A DNA stretch of 59,061 nucleotides from Methylophaga sp. OBS4 (GTDB lineage Bacteria; Pseudomonadota; Gammaproteobacteria; Nitrosococcales; Methylophagaceae). A program made the position numbers and the translations under genes. The notes beneath the pieces were generated by a model that did not search any database, had not been told where the DNA came from, and was given only the letters and a program-made list of their open reading frames with translations. The number at the start of each line of letters is the position of its first letter. Within the stretch, counting starts at the first letter, position 1. Of this stretch, positions 1 to 11,361 are shown piece after piece. The stretch spans positions 1 to 59,061 of the forward strand of contig NZ_JAPDMV010000020.1 in the NCBI RefSeq assembly GCF_026319305.1, written 5' to 3'.

Positions 1-1771
<1,771 letters not shown>

Positions 1772-3589
1772 CTAGATAAGATCTCCTGCTGCTACCAGCG
1801 TCGTTGATTGGCGGCGCCACCAGAATACGCCTGCTGCCAGCAGTATAAGAATGATGCCGTTACCTATCAGCAGTTTGACTGTTGAGGACATACCGTTATC
1901 AGTTTTTTCGTCGCTTACTTCATCCATGCTGATCAGCTCATCAGCCGTTTCAACCATCGTTTCAGTGGTTTGTGTTTGTTCCGTTTCCACCGCTTCAATG
2001 GGAGACTCGGTTATGGCCTGGTCAGGCTCGTCCACTGGCGGCATCGGTGGCTTGTTATCCTGCAATACGATTGGCTCGGGTTGGAGAAAGATCTGGCGGC
2101 CTTTTTGCGTTTCGCCGCGGATCTGCAATGACAGTTCATATTCCTGTTGTGGTTGCAGATCAGTCAAGGTCAAACGCCAGTTGTTTGCATCTGTTTTTAA
2201 CATATCGTAAGGCCACTCGCTGCCGGTTTCTTCCTTCAATAAAGCTGTTATCGTCAGCGATTCAGGTTTTATGAGTTTGGTGTCTGCCTGCACTTGAATC
2301 CGATGGCCGCGTGTTTGCTGATCAAGTTGCTCGGTGGCTACCGAAATCGGCATCGCCACCACGTTAATACTCTGCCGCCGCTGGCGTTCAAAGGTGGCGC
2401 TTTTCATGGTCACAATCACATCATTACGGCCCGGCATAAAAGCGGAGCCTAACGTGGCGCGATAAAGACCTTTTTTATCATCACGTTGCAGTTCTTCCCG
2501 ATAGGTTTTTTGATCTTCGACATCCTGCTGCAAAGAGGCATCGACCAGATCGAGGAAAGCCGGACGGGTAATCGTTTGGCCTTTATCGGTCAGACTGGCT
2601 TCGAAATCGAATTTCTCTCCTATCAGAACATTATTAGGCAAATCGCTGGTTTGCAGTTTCATATCCGTCACCACCATGACCCGGTTATCGGGATCCAGTG
2701 CCGCATCAATTTTCCAGCCACCGTCCACGGGTTGCTCAATGGTAATCAAATCGTAGCTGTTTTCATGCAACCAGCGAATGTTGTTTGCCTGATCCTTTTG
2801 CGTCAGGACTTTGCCGTCTGGCAGATGTAATGTGGCCGCGGCTGAGCCGGGTTCTCTGAATACCAGCACCGTCATTTCACTGACACTGCCGTCAATACTG
2901 AACTGGTTGTCTTGCAGCGGTACCGTGTCACGCTGCGCTGCTTTCTCGAACAAATGCAGGAAAATACGTTGCAAATCATCAGCCGTCTCGGCTTGCTGAT
3001 ACCAGCCATCGGTGGCCAGTGACAAAGCACGCAGTAATTCATGATCGGCATGTTCCGACAAAGCAATAGTGTGCACGGCAATATTGGCCTGTTTAAGCCG
3101 GGGCACCAGTTTATCGAGGATACGTTGCCGTGACGCCTGACTGCTCGCTTTATCAGGTTCGATATCAACAAAGCCATCTGATAACAGAATCAGGCTGCGA
3201 CGATAAGCAGGATCCGGCTGTTTCTGATTTGCGGTCGCTTTTTGCAAGGCCTGCTCAATATTGGTGAACAAGCCATAAGAATGGATTTTTTCTGAGTTTT
3301 TTTCCGCACTTTTTCGCCAGGCATCATTCACATCTTGCCAGGACACCAACATGTTGACGTACCTGGCAAAAGTCCAGACACCGGATTTGGCATCTTCGGG
3401 CATCAATCCCACCAGCATGCGTAACGCTGGGGCCCGTAGATTTTCAGGATCATTCTTTTTCATGCTGCCGGAAACATCGATCAGCACCCGAATATCACTG
3501 ATTGGTTCTTCCGGCACGGCCAAAGCTTGCCGCTGCGGCAATAATGCCAGACAAAGCATGAGCAAAAAGTATTTAAGAAAAACTGGCAT
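1772..3589 (-). CDS. von Willebrand factor A domain membrane protein
   Basis: 605 residues. A signal peptide covers about residues 1-24 (hydrophobic core, Ala-Leu-Ala cleavage region). A vWA domain follows directly, with its metal-ion-dependent adhesion motif DVSGS at 38-42. The middle is predicted beta-rich, then comes a Thr/Glu-rich linker. A single transmembrane helix lies at about 572-592, with a basic cytoplasmic end. The vWA domain should therefore face the periplasm and bind a protein ligand through Mg. It is followed without a gap by the acidic membrane protein, which suggests an envelope complex. MetZ lies 115 bp upstream on the same strand. The exact function is unknown. Confidence 0.85.
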   Translation of the reverse strand: MPVFLKYFLLMLCLALLPQRQALAVPEEPISDIRVLIDVSGSMKKNDPENLRAPALRMLVGLMPEDAKSGVWTFARYVNMLVSWQDVNDAWRKSAEKNSEKIHSYGLFTNIEQALQKATANQKQPDPAYRRSLILLSDGFVDIEPDKASSQASRQRILDKLVPRLKQANIAVHTIALSEHADHELLRALSLATDGWYQQAETADDLQRIFLHLFEKAAQRDTVPLQDNQFSIDGSVSEMTVLVFREPGSAAATLHLPDGKVLTQKDQANNIRWLHENSYDLITIEQPVDGGWKIDAALDPDNRVMVVTDMKLQTSDLPNNVLIGEKFDFEASLTDKGQTITRPAFLDLVDASLQQDVEDQKTYREELQRDDKKGLYRATLGSAFMPGRNDVIVTMKSATFERQRRQSINVVAMPISVATEQLDQQTRGHRIQVQADTKLIKPESLTITALLKEETGSEWPYDMLKTDANNWRLTLTDLQPQQEYELSLQIRGETQKGRQIFLQPEPIVLQDNKPPMPPVDEPDQAITESPIEAVETEQTQTTETMVETADELISMDEVSDEKTDNGMSSTVKLLIGNGIILILLAAGVFWWRRQSTTLVAAGDLI

Positions 3590-3704
3590 AACTTCTTAAC
3601 CTATTGTTTTATATTGAAATCAGGGGCGTCACCGCTTGAAACGGGACAAAATCCTGACAGCAAATCGCAAGTTAAGTGTGTTATGCAGGTTTTATGCCGC
3701 TGAG

Positions 3705-4895
3705 CTAGGAGAGGATGTTGAAGGCTTGCGCCAGATCAGCCTGAATATCTTCGATACTTTCCAGGCCGACAGAAATCCTGAGCATGCCGTCAGTAATACC
3801 TGTCGCCTCTCTGGCTTCCGGGGTCAAGCGGCCATGCGTTGTGGTGGCCGGGTGGGTTATCGTGGTTTTGCTATCCCCCAGATTGGCGGTAATCGAAATC
3901 CATTCCAATGCATTAATCAACTTCCAGGCCTCTTTTTGGCCGCCTTTGATTTCAAAAGCGATAATGCCACCAAAAGCTGATTGCTGCTTTTTAGCCAGTT
4001 CATGCTGTGGATGGCTGGGCAGGCCGGCGTAAAAAACCTTGTTTACCACTGGTTGTTGTTGCAGCCACTGCGCCAATGCCAATGCAGAAGCAGAATGGGC
4101 TTTCATGCGTAAGTCCAGCGTTTCCAAACCTTTCAGGAAAGTCCAGGCATTGAACGGGCTCATGGTCGGTCCCGCAGTGCGCAAAAAGCCATAAATTTCT
4201 TCACCGACACGCTGTTTATCACCCACGACCGCGCCACCGATACAGCGGCCCTGTCCATCAATATATTTTGTCGCTGAATGCACAACAATATCGGCGCCCA
4301 AAGCCAAAGGCTGTTGCAAAGCCGGTGTGCAGAAACAATTATCCACCACCAGCAAGCAATCATTCGCCTGCGCCAGGGCTGATAAAGCTTCAAGATCAGC
4401 AATTTCATTAAGTGGATTGGAGGGTGTTTCCAGAAACAGTATTTTGGTTTCGGGTTTGATCGCTGTCTGCCAGGCATCCATATCAGTCAGCACCACATAA
4501 TCCGTAGCAATGCCGAATTTACTCAGGTATTTATCAAACAACACACGAGTGGTGCCGAAAATACTCATGGATGAAACAATATGATCGCCGCTGGACAATA
4601 AAGCCATCATGGTGGACAAAATGGCAGACATGCCGGAAGAAGTCGCCACCGCCGACTCGCCACCTTCAAGCGCAGCCAGACGTTGTTCAAACGTGCGCAC
4701 GGTTGGATTGGTGAAGCGTGAATAGATATTGCCGGCCTCATCACCTGAAAAGCGCGCAGCCGCCTGTTCCGCGCTGTCAAAGACAAAGCTGGAAGTCGGG
4801 AAAATAGGTTCTGACTGCTCGCCTTCCGCCGTTCTGCGGTGACCGACTCTTACCGCACGGGTGGCAAATCCTTTGTCTTTAAACTTCTCTGTCAT
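3705..4895 (-). CDS. metZ: O-succinylhomoserine sulfhydrylase
   Basis: This PLP enzyme of the Cys/Met metabolism family makes homocysteine from O-succinylhomoserine and sulfide, in the cytoplasm. The 396 residues match the family length. The Schiff-base lysine is Lys210 in HSATKYIDGQGR, and the typical TSSGMSA and ETPSNP segments are present. The frame is open upstream to 5018, but those 41 residues are unlike the family and run towards the riboswitch, so I chose the ATG at 4895. It is divergent from the B12 operon. Homocysteine is the substrate of B12-dependent methionine synthase, which gives the neighbourhood a methionine theme. Cystathionine gamma-synthase is the main alternative, but the sequence reads as MetZ. 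Confidence 0.92.
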   Translation of the reverse strand: MTEKFKDKGFATRAVRVGHRRTAEGEQSEPIFPTSSFVFDSAEQAAARFSGDEAGNIYSRFTNPTVRTFEQRLAALEGGESAVATSSGMSAILSTMMALLSSGDHIVSSMSIFGTTRVLFDKYLSKFGIATDYVVLTDMDAWQTAIKPETKILFLETPSNPLNEIADLEALSALAQANDCLLVVDNCFCTPALQQPLALGADIVVHSATKYIDGQGRCIGGAVVGDKQRVGEEIYGFLRTAGPTMSPFNAWTFLKGLETLDLRMKAHSASALALAQWLQQQPVVNKVFYAGLPSHPQHELAKKQQSAFGGIIAFEIKGGQKEAWKLINALEWISITANLGDSKTTITHPATTTHGRLTPEAREATGITDGMLRISVGLESIEDIQADLAQAFNILS

Positions 4896-5053
4896 TTGTA
4901 TTCTACGAAACCGTGAAAATCGTCTAATTCTAATGGCTGGGGCCTGTGCTGACCAGTTTTTTCCTGTCCGTCTTCCGCTCAAGAGCAAGTCAGGCATGCT
5001 GGCAGGCAGGTTTGACAAGCTTTATCCAGATGATTACAGTTTGCCACACTCTG
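4896..5053. other. Divergent intergenic region between metZ and the riboswitch
   Basis: This stretch must hold the metZ promoter (minus strand) and the promoter of the B12 operon (plus strand). No convincing -35/-10 pair stands out. No gene is visible. Confidence 0.5.
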
Positions 5054-5228
5054 ATACGGGTGCCTGCATCATGGTATGCAGGATAATCGGGAAATTGGTA
5101 CGTAATCACAATTCCAATACTGCCCCCGCAACGGTATTCAAGTCATAGACAATCACAAGGCCACTGTGTTCGCACGGGAAGGCGATTGTCTGGTCAAACC
5201 AGCTTGTAAGTCCGGAGACCGGCCTGTG
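5054..5228 (+). promoter_or_regulatory. Cobalamin riboswitch upstream of btuB
   Basis: The conserved aptamer blocks appear in order: a stem around CGGGTGCCTGCATC, then GGGAA, the CTGCCCCCGCAACGG core at 5119-5133, GCCACTG, GGAAGGCG, and the B12-box-like AAGTCCGGAGACCGGCCT at 5208-5225. Adenosylcobalamin binding should switch off btuB-cobO. The expression platform would lie between 5229 and the btuB ATG at 5377. It has a weak ribosome site (ACAGG) and no clear U-tract terminator, so translational control is likely. Confidence 0.93.
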
Positions 5229-5376
5229 TCAGCGGGATAGCAATCCCAATTCTTCATGTCGCGGTGGGCGGCTAAGGCGAATCCTTATCAGCAAATGCCG
5301 AGATTTCGTCACGTCCCCGAACATGTGTTTTCCGTCTCGATATCGGGTTGGATATCGTTAAAAACAGGCTTACATC

Positions 5377-7335
5377 ATGTTTCCAAATAAAAAAATTCTT
5401 TCCACAGCTATCAGCACCTGTTTACTAGCTTCAATTGCCTTCTCAGTTCAGGCAGAACAAACCGAACTTGAGCAACTGGTTGTCACGGCAACGCGAACCC
5501 CCACGCCCATTCACAATATCGGCAGTAGCGTGACCGTGATTAGCGAGGCAGAGATAGAAAAAAAACAGTTCCAGACCCTGTCGGATGCTTTAAAGCATGT
5601 GCCCGGCCTTAGGGTCGTTGAACTCGGCGGCCGCGGCAGTCAGACATCCGTTTTTGCCAGAGGCACAAACTCCAATCATACCCTCGTGCTGGTGGATGGG
5701 ATTGAAATCAACGATCCCAGCTCGCCGACCGGTGCTTTCGACTTTGCCCACTTCCTGCTTGACGATGTCGAATCAATCGAAGTAGTTCGCGGTTCCCAAA
5801 GCGTACTGTATGGTGCTGATGCGATTGGCAGTGTGATCCAGATTCGTACCCGTCAGGGGCAAGGCAGACTGAAAACACGCGCCAAAGTGGAAGCCGGGAC
5901 TAAATCCACGCATCACGAAACGCTGGCCTTATCAGGTTCCAATGGCGACTTTAATTATTCAATTACCGGCGGCCTGTTTGAATCAGACGGCGACAGTATT
6001 GCCACCGAAAAAAGACTGGCGCCCGGCAGCATCAAAGATGATGATGGTTATAACAGCAAAGTCGTCTCAGCACGGATGGGCTGGGATATCAGTTCACAAC
6101 TGTCCAGCAGAGTCACTGCCAGATATATTGACTCGGACACCGATATCGACGGAGGTTTCGACTTTTCCGGCAATACCGCTGAGGACCTCGACGCTGAAAA
6201 TAAGACCCGTCAGTTATATCTGGGTGCAGAATTGGCAGGCAACTTCTTTTCCGGCATGTGGCAACCGACACTGTTATTCACCCACACCGATGTCGAACGT
6301 AAGAACAGGAATGATCGACAGGATCCATTCGGCACCCTCGATCGCAGCAATTACGACGGTGAGAAAAACAAGATCAGCCTGCAAAATGATCTGTACTTCA
6401 TCCACAACAACCTGATTACCGTCGGTTATGAATTTGAAGAAGAAAAAATGCAGGCCGACGGCTTTACAGATTTCGGTGGATTTATACAGACACAGCTGAC
6501 CGATGAAACGCGTCAGAATCGTGCTGTCTATATACAGGATCAAATCACATTGACCGACCGTTTAAATACGACTTTGGGCGTTCGCCACGACAATACAGAT
6601 GATTTTGATTCAGAAACTACTTACCGCATCACGGCAAATTATCAGCTTACGGATAGCTCGCGCGTTAGAGCCGCACACGGAACAGGTTTCAGAGCACCCT
6701 CTCTTTATGAACTTTTCGGCTTTACCCCGACGAATTTTGGCAGTGCCTATATGGGTAACCCGGATCTGGATGCGGAAACCAGTGAAAACTGGGAAGTGGG
6801 GATTGATCAAAGTTGGTTTAATCATCGTTTGGACAGCAGTGTGACTATTTTCAAAAACGATATTGATGATCTGATCACAACAGTCTTTTTACCCAGCTTT
6901 GACAGTACCAGTGTGAATCAGAATAAAGCGGATATTCATGGTGCAGAAGCGGTATTCTCACTGGCCGCCACATCACAGCTCGATTTCAACCTGAACTATA
7001 CTTTCACTCGCACTGAAGACGACAATGATCAGGCGTTACTCCGTCGTCCCAAACATCTGGCAAACTTTGATGTCGAATACAGACCGACGAATAAGCTGAC
7101 ATTGACAGGCACACTGAATTATATCGGCAGCCGTAAGGACGTGGACGGTGTCGGTCAGCGAGTCAGAATGGGCAGTTACACGGTCGTCAACCTGGCAGCG
7201 AATTACCAACTGAATACCAACACCCGTCTGTTTGGGCGCGTTGAAAACCTGGCTGATAAGGAGTATGAGGCTGCATACGGCTTCCAGGGAACCGGCATCA
7301 CGGGTATTGTCGGTGTTGAGATTGCAAATTATTGA
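5377..7335 (+). CDS. btuB: TonB-dependent vitamin B12 outer-membrane receptor
   Basis: 652 residues. It has a signal peptide at about 1-26, then a TonB box (LEQLVVTATRTPT) at about 31-43, a plug domain to about 160 (including the DGIEIND and VVRGSQSVLYGADAIGSVI segments), and a 22-strand barrel to an aromatic C-terminal Tyr. It imports cobalamin across the outer membrane using TonB energy. The cobalamin riboswitch in its leader strongly supports this substrate. The reading frame is followed after 52 bp by cobO, forming a two-gene salvage operon. The family usually ends in Phe; Tyr here is acceptable. Confidence 0.94.
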   Translation: MFPNKKILSTAISTCLLASIAFSVQAEQTELEQLVVTATRTPTPIHNIGSSVTVISEAEIEKKQFQTLSDALKHVPGLRVVELGGRGSQTSVFARGTNSNHTLVLVDGIEINDPSSPTGAFDFAHFLLDDVESIEVVRGSQSVLYGADAIGSVIQIRTRQGQGRLKTRAKVEAGTKSTHHETLALSGSNGDFNYSITGGLFESDGDSIATEKRLAPGSIKDDDGYNSKVVSARMGWDISSQLSSRVTARYIDSDTDIDGGFDFSGNTAEDLDAENKTRQLYLGAELAGNFFSGMWQPTLLFTHTDVERKNRNDRQDPFGTLDRSNYDGEKNKISLQNDLYFIHNNLITVGYEFEEEKMQADGFTDFGGFIQTQLTDETRQNRAVYIQDQITLTDRLNTTLGVRHDNTDDFDSETTYRITANYQLTDSSRVRAAHGTGFRAPSLYELFGFTPTNFGSAYMGNPDLDAETSENWEVGIDQSWFNHRLDSSVTIFKNDIDDLITTVFLPSFDSTSVNQNKADIHGAEAVFSLAATSQLDFNLNYTFTRTEDDNDQALLRRPKHLANFDVEYRPTNKLTLTGTLNYIGSRKDVDGVGQRVRMGSYTVVNLAANYQLNTNTRLFGRVENLADKEYEAAYGFQGTGITGIVGVEIANY

Positions 7336-7387
7336 TACAAACTCGTGGGCAGCTTATGCTGCCCACCCTATATCCAATGGTTCTCAT

Positions 7388-7990
7388 ATGACAGATAAAT
7401 CCACACGTCACACCAAACGAATGCAGCGGCAAAAAGCCATTGTTGACCAACAAATCCAGAAAGCGAACAAGGACAAGGGCCTGCTACTGGTTATTACCGG
7501 CAACGGCAAGGGCAAGAGTTCGTCTGGTTTTGGCATGGTAGCTCGCGCCCTCGGCCACGATATGAAAGTTGGTGTGGTGCAGTTTATCAAAGGGCCCTTC
7601 AGTACCGGCGAGGAAAAATTCTTCCGCCGTTTCCCGGAAGAGGTTGACTACCATGTGGTCGGTGACGGTTTTACCTGGGAAACCCAGAACCTGGAACAGG
7701 ATATCGCTTCGGCTGAGAAAGGCTGGGAGGTCTGCAAAGCCATGCTGCAAAACCCCGATATCGATATCGTCTTGCTGGACGAGCTTAATATCGTATTGAA
7801 GATGAAATATCTGGATACCGAAAAAATACTGGCCGATATTGCTGCCAGACCGCCAATGCAGCATGTGATTATCACCGGACGTGGCGCACCCGAAGCGGTA
7901 ATCGAGGCCGCCGATACGGTGAGCCGGATTGAGGATGTCAAACATGCTTTTCGTGCAGGCATCAAAGCACAAAAAGGGATCGAATTATAA
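7388..7990 (+). CDS. cobO: Cob(I)alamin adenosyltransferase, CobA/CobO/BtuR type
   Basis: This enzyme transfers the adenosyl group of ATP to cob(I)alamin or cobyrinate diamide, making the coenzyme form that the riboswitch senses. It has 200 residues, the usual family length. The P-loop GNGKGKSS is at 38-45, and the characteristic DELNIVLK and ITGRGAP segments follow. The open frame extends upstream to 7232 inside btuB, but the ATG at 7388 gives the family N-terminus. No strong ribosome site is seen, so it may depend on translation through btuB. Confidence 0.93.
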   Translation: MTDKSTRHTKRMQRQKAIVDQQIQKANKDKGLLLVITGNGKGKSSSGFGMVARALGHDMKVGVVQFIKGPFSTGEEKFFRRFPEEVDYHVVGDGFTWETQNLEQDIASAEKGWEVCKAMLQNPDIDIVLLDELNIVLKMKYLDTEKILADIAARPPMQHVIITGRGAPEAVIEAADTVSRIEDVKHAFRAGIKAQKGIEL

Positions 7991-8290
7991 TCGAATCTGG
8001 CCTGCTTCTTGCTCTGTCATATTACTGTAAAGTTACCCACATTTTCTGTGGATAACTCTGTGATTAAGTTTGGAGTTATTCGCTAAGCGCCTCATAAACA
8101 AGGGCTCTCCTCAAAATGGTCAAAATTTAACCATAAATTTTTATCTATATATTTCAATAGCTTATAAAGCAATTATTAAAAATCAGTTAGTTACGGGAAC
8201 TTTTTTAAACACTACTTCAGCGCAAACAGACAAGTGAATAACTTGGGGGAGTTGTTAGTAGTAACTGGTGAGGCGGCCAGCAGATGTAAT
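7991..8290. other. AT-rich intergenic region with DnaA-box-like sites
   Basis: The space between the convergent ends of cobO and clpA contains no gene. A perfect DnaA box (TTATCCACA on the minus strand) lies at 8047-8055, a one-mismatch copy at 8033-8041, and further near-matches around 8059 and 8233. A very AT-rich stretch spans about 8120-8200. The genes expected around a chromosomal origin (dnaA, dnaN, mnmG) are absent, so I do not call an origin. The mirror is 50772-51071. Confidence 0.45.
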
Positions 8291-8318
8291 GAGCCCGATA
8301 GTGAGTACTATCGGGCTC
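8291..8318. terminator. Hairpin between convergent cobO and clpA
   Basis: A perfect 11-bp stem (GAGCCCGATAG / CTATCGGGCTC) encloses a 6-nt loop. GTTTCTT follows on the plus strand. Placed between converging operons, it probably stops transcription in both directions. Confidence 0.8.
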
Positions 8319-8342
8319 GTTTCTTGCTAATAAATACAGCGA

Positions 8343-10604
8343 TCAGGAATCAACTGATTCGGCGGCATTTTCCATTTGCAGATGGAGTTCGTCATCCTGC
8401 AATGTGACCCGGACATGCCCCCCGCCCTTACTGAGCTTGCCAAACAGCAATTCATCGGCCAAAGGACGTTTTATTTTTTCCTGTACCAGCCGCGCCATAG
8501 GCCGTGCGCCCATTTGCACGTCATAACCGTGTTCAGCCAACCAACGGCGGGCCGCATCATCAATCTCGATGGTAACGTTTTTATCCTGCAACAACATTTC
8601 CAGTTCCAGCACTGCTTTATCAGCAACCCGCAGAATCGCTTCCTTGCTTAACGGTTTAAACTGAATAATGCCATCCAGACGGTTACGGAATTCAGGAGTA
8701 AACGTCCGTTTCACCGCTTCCATGCCATCGGTCTGATTATCTTGTGGTGTGAAACCGATGGACGCACGTGCCATATCCTGTGCACCAGCATTACTGGTCA
8801 TGACCAAAACCACATGACGGAAATCAGCTTTACGACCGTTGTTGTCGGTGAGCGTACCGTGGTCCATCACCTGCAACAACAGGTTGAACACGTCAGGATG
8901 GGCTTTCTCGATTTCATCCAGTAGCAATACAGCATGCGGTTGCTTGATAATTGCATCGGTCAGCAACCCACCCTGATCAAATCCGACATATCCCGGTGGT
9001 GCGCCAATCAGACGGGAAACGGTATGACTTTCCATATACTCGGACATATCAAAGCGAATCAGATCAACGCCTAGGTTATGCGCTAGCTGCCTGGTCACTT
9101 CAGTTTTACCCACCCCGGTGGGGCCGGCGAACAAAAAAGCACCCGTCGGTTTTTCCGGATGGCCGAGACCTGAGCGGCCCATTTTAATAGCAGAGCTCAG
9201 GGCCGATATGGCTTCATCCTGACCGAAAATAACGCGTTTAAGATTATTTTCCAGCTTGCGTAGATTATCTTTGTCGGCGTTGCTGACTGTTTTGGCAGGA
9301 ATACGGGCAATCTTGGCGACAATAGCTTGTACATCGTTAACACCGATGAGTTTTTTGCGTCTGGATTTGGGCGCAATACGTTGAGCGGCCCCGACCTCAT
9401 CCAGCACATCAATCGCTTTATCCGGCAGGAAACGGTCATTAATATGACGATGTGACAGTTCTGCGGCCTGGGCAATTGCGGCATTGGAATAACGCACATT
9501 ATGATGTTCTTCCAGCCCCGGTTTCAGGCCTTTCAGAATTTCAATTGTTTCAGCCACTGTCGGTTCAGGCACATCAATTTTCTGGAACCGGCGGGCCAGA
9601 GCACGATCATGCTCAAAAATTCCGCGGTATTCCTGATAGGTTGTCGAACCAATACACTTCAATTCGCCACTGGCCAGCAACGGTTTCAGCAGGTTGGCCG
9701 CATCCATAGTACTGTTACCGGCACTGCCGGCACCGATCATGGTGTGAATCTCATCGATAAACAAGATGGCATGTGGCTGTTTTTTCAGCTCGCGTAATAA
9801 TGATTTCAGCCGTTTCTCGAAATCACCCCGGTATTTGGTACCGGCAACCAAAGCGCCCATATCCAACGAGAAAATAACGGTTTTAGACAAGACTTCAGGT
9901 ACATCGCCCTGCACAATACGCAAGGCAAGCCCTTCAGCCAGTGCGGTTTTACCTACACCCGCTTCTCCGACAAACAAAGGGTTATTTTTACGGCGACGAC
10001 ACAAAACCTGCAAAGTCCGTTCAATTTCATCAGCCCGGCCGATTAAAGGATCGATCTTGCCTTTCTTGGCCGCGGCATTCAGATTAGCGGCATACAAAGT
10101 GAGCGGATTTTTACCGTCGTCGACAGCTTCTTCCGCTTCCAACTTGGCTTCATCGTCTGATTCCTCTATCACCTCATCAATACCGCCGTGACTGATGGCA
10201 TTCACCACATCCAGACGGGTAACATCCTGTTTTTGCAACAGATAAACTGCTTGAGACTGTTGTTCGGAAAAGATGGAGACCAGAACATTAGCACCAGTCA
10301 CCTCAGTTCCGCCGGAAGACTGCACATGCATGACAGCACGCTGCAGAATGCGCTGAAATGCAAGCGTAGGCTGGGTTTCACGCTCACTGTCTTCCGACAG
10401 AGTCGGTAGATTATCAGCCAGAAAATCACTCAGCTCCTGTCGCAAGAGTGGAATATCCACATCACAAGCCTTCAACACTGCCAAAGCCTGGCCGTTTTCC
10501 AGCAATGCCAGCAGCAAATGCTCAACCGTCAGAAATTCATGCGAGCGTTGACGTGCGTAGTTAAATGCCTGACTAAGGGTTTGTTCGAGTTCTTTACTTA
10601 ACAT
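8343..10604 (-). CDS. clpA: ATP-dependent Clp protease ATP-binding subunit ClpA
   Basis: This AAA+ unfoldase feeds substrates to ClpP in the cytoplasm. It has 753 residues, as expected. The Clp N domain is about 1-145. The first AAA module has Walker A GEAGVGKT at 213-220 and Walker B LFIDEIH at 281-287. The second has Walker A GPTGVGKT at 493-500 and Walker B LLLDE at 559-563. The ClpP-binding IGF loop is at 615-617. No middle coiled coil is present, which separates it from ClpB. It lies 36 bp after clpS, its adaptor, at the end of a serB-grxD-clpS-clpA run that ends in a hairpin. Confidence 0.97.
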   Translation of the reverse strand: MLSKELEQTLSQAFNYARQRSHEFLTVEHLLLALLENGQALAVLKACDVDIPLLRQELSDFLADNLPTLSEDSERETQPTLAFQRILQRAVMHVQSSGGTEVTGANVLVSIFSEQQSQAVYLLQKQDVTRLDVVNAISHGGIDEVIEESDDEAKLEAEEAVDDGKNPLTLYAANLNAAAKKGKIDPLIGRADEIERTLQVLCRRRKNNPLFVGEAGVGKTALAEGLALRIVQGDVPEVLSKTVIFSLDMGALVAGTKYRGDFEKRLKSLLRELKKQPHAILFIDEIHTMIGAGSAGNSTMDAANLLKPLLASGELKCIGSTTYQEYRGIFEHDRALARRFQKIDVPEPTVAETIEILKGLKPGLEEHHNVRYSNAAIAQAAELSHRHINDRFLPDKAIDVLDEVGAAQRIAPKSRRKKLIGVNDVQAIVAKIARIPAKTVSNADKDNLRKLENNLKRVIFGQDEAISALSSAIKMGRSGLGHPEKPTGAFLFAGPTGVGKTEVTRQLAHNLGVDLIRFDMSEYMESHTVSRLIGAPPGYVGFDQGGLLTDAIIKQPHAVLLLDEIEKAHPDVFNLLLQVMDHGTLTDNNGRKADFRHVVLVMTSNAGAQDMARASIGFTPQDNQTDGMEAVKRTFTPEFRNRLDGIIQFKPLSKEAILRVADKAVLELEMLLQDKNVTIEIDDAARRWLAEHGYDVQMGARPMARLVQEKIKRPLADELLFGKLSKGGGHVRVTLQDDELHLQMENAAESVDS

Positions 10605-10640
10605 CTCTCGTTCCGCCTGTTGATTGGATATCGAACCGGG

Positions 10641-10967
10641 TCATTCCTCTTCCATAGTACATTGCAGCGGATGGCCGTGGCGCTGAGAATAGCTATTGAC
10701 CTGTTCAACTTTGGCTTCTGCTATCTCATAAGTAAAAATACCACACAAGGCACTGCCTTCGGTGTGAACTTGCAACATGGTGCGTGTTGCACGCTCACGC
10801 CCCATACCAAACAAGGTTTCCAGGACCTCAACCACAAAATCCATAGGCGTATAGTTGTCGTTAAGCATAATCACCCGGTACTTGGGTGGTCGCTTCAATT
10901 CCGGCTTTGCCGGTGCAACAGCATATTCATTATCGCCGTGCCAATCGTGATCGTTATCCTGACTCAT
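10641..10967 (-). CDS. clpS: ClpS, N-end rule adaptor of ClpAP
   Basis: 108 residues. An acidic flexible N-terminal tail is followed by the folded core beginning PPKYRVIMLNDNYTPMDFV, the conserved signature that forms the pocket for N-terminal Phe, Leu, Trp or Tyr. It delivers N-degron substrates to the ClpA N domain and blocks others. It is immediately upstream of clpA, the usual order in gammaproteobacteria, and 8 bp after grxD. Confidence 0.96.
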   Translation of the reverse strand: MSQDNDHDWHGDNEYAVAPAKPELKRPPKYRVIMLNDNYTPMDFVVEVLETLFGMGRERATRTMLQVHTEGSALCGIFTYEIAEAKVEQVNSYSQRHGHPLQCTMEEE

Positions 10968-10975
10968 GCGCTTTG

Positions 10976-11290
10976 TTAACTCGCTTGATCAACCATTTTC
11001 TGCAGTTCGCCGTTTTCATACAGCTCCATGATGATGTCACAACCACCTACCAACTCACCGTCGATGTAAAGCTGAGGGAAGGTCGGCCAATCTGCATAAC
11101 GATGCAGATTTTCACGCACTTCAGGCTCTGCCAGTACATTAATGTATGCAAACTCTGAACCACATGCCGCAAGCGCCTGCGATGCTCTGCTGGAAAAACC
11201 GCACTGCGGGAATTCCGGTGTGCCTTTCATAAACAGGATAACTGGGTTGGATTCAATCGCCTGTTTAATTCGCTCCATAATAATATCCAT
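10976..11290 (-). CDS. grxD: Monothiol glutaredoxin Grx4/GrxD
   Basis: 104 residues with the CGFS active site at Cys30 and the partner segments WPTFPQLY and GGCDI that bind glutathione. Such proteins dimerise around a 2Fe-2S cluster and pass it to target proteins. The ATG at 11290 follows an AGAGGA ribosome site. The gene lies between serB and clpS in one strand run, so it is probably co-transcribed with the ClpAP genes. Confidence 0.95.
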   Translation of the reverse strand: MDIIMERIKQAIESNPVILFMKGTPEFPQCGFSSRASQALAACGSEFAYINVLAEPEVRENLHRYADWPTFPQLYIDGELVGGCDIIMELYENGELQKMVDQAS

Positions 11291-11361
11291 TATAAAATCC
11301 TCTAATTGGAAAAAAAGTCAGTTATTCAAGTGGGGACAATGCTGATAATTTCAAGGTTAGG

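Noticed and set aside
7991..8290. Chromosomal or plasmid replication origin
   Set aside because: Too few good DnaA boxes and no replication genes nearby.
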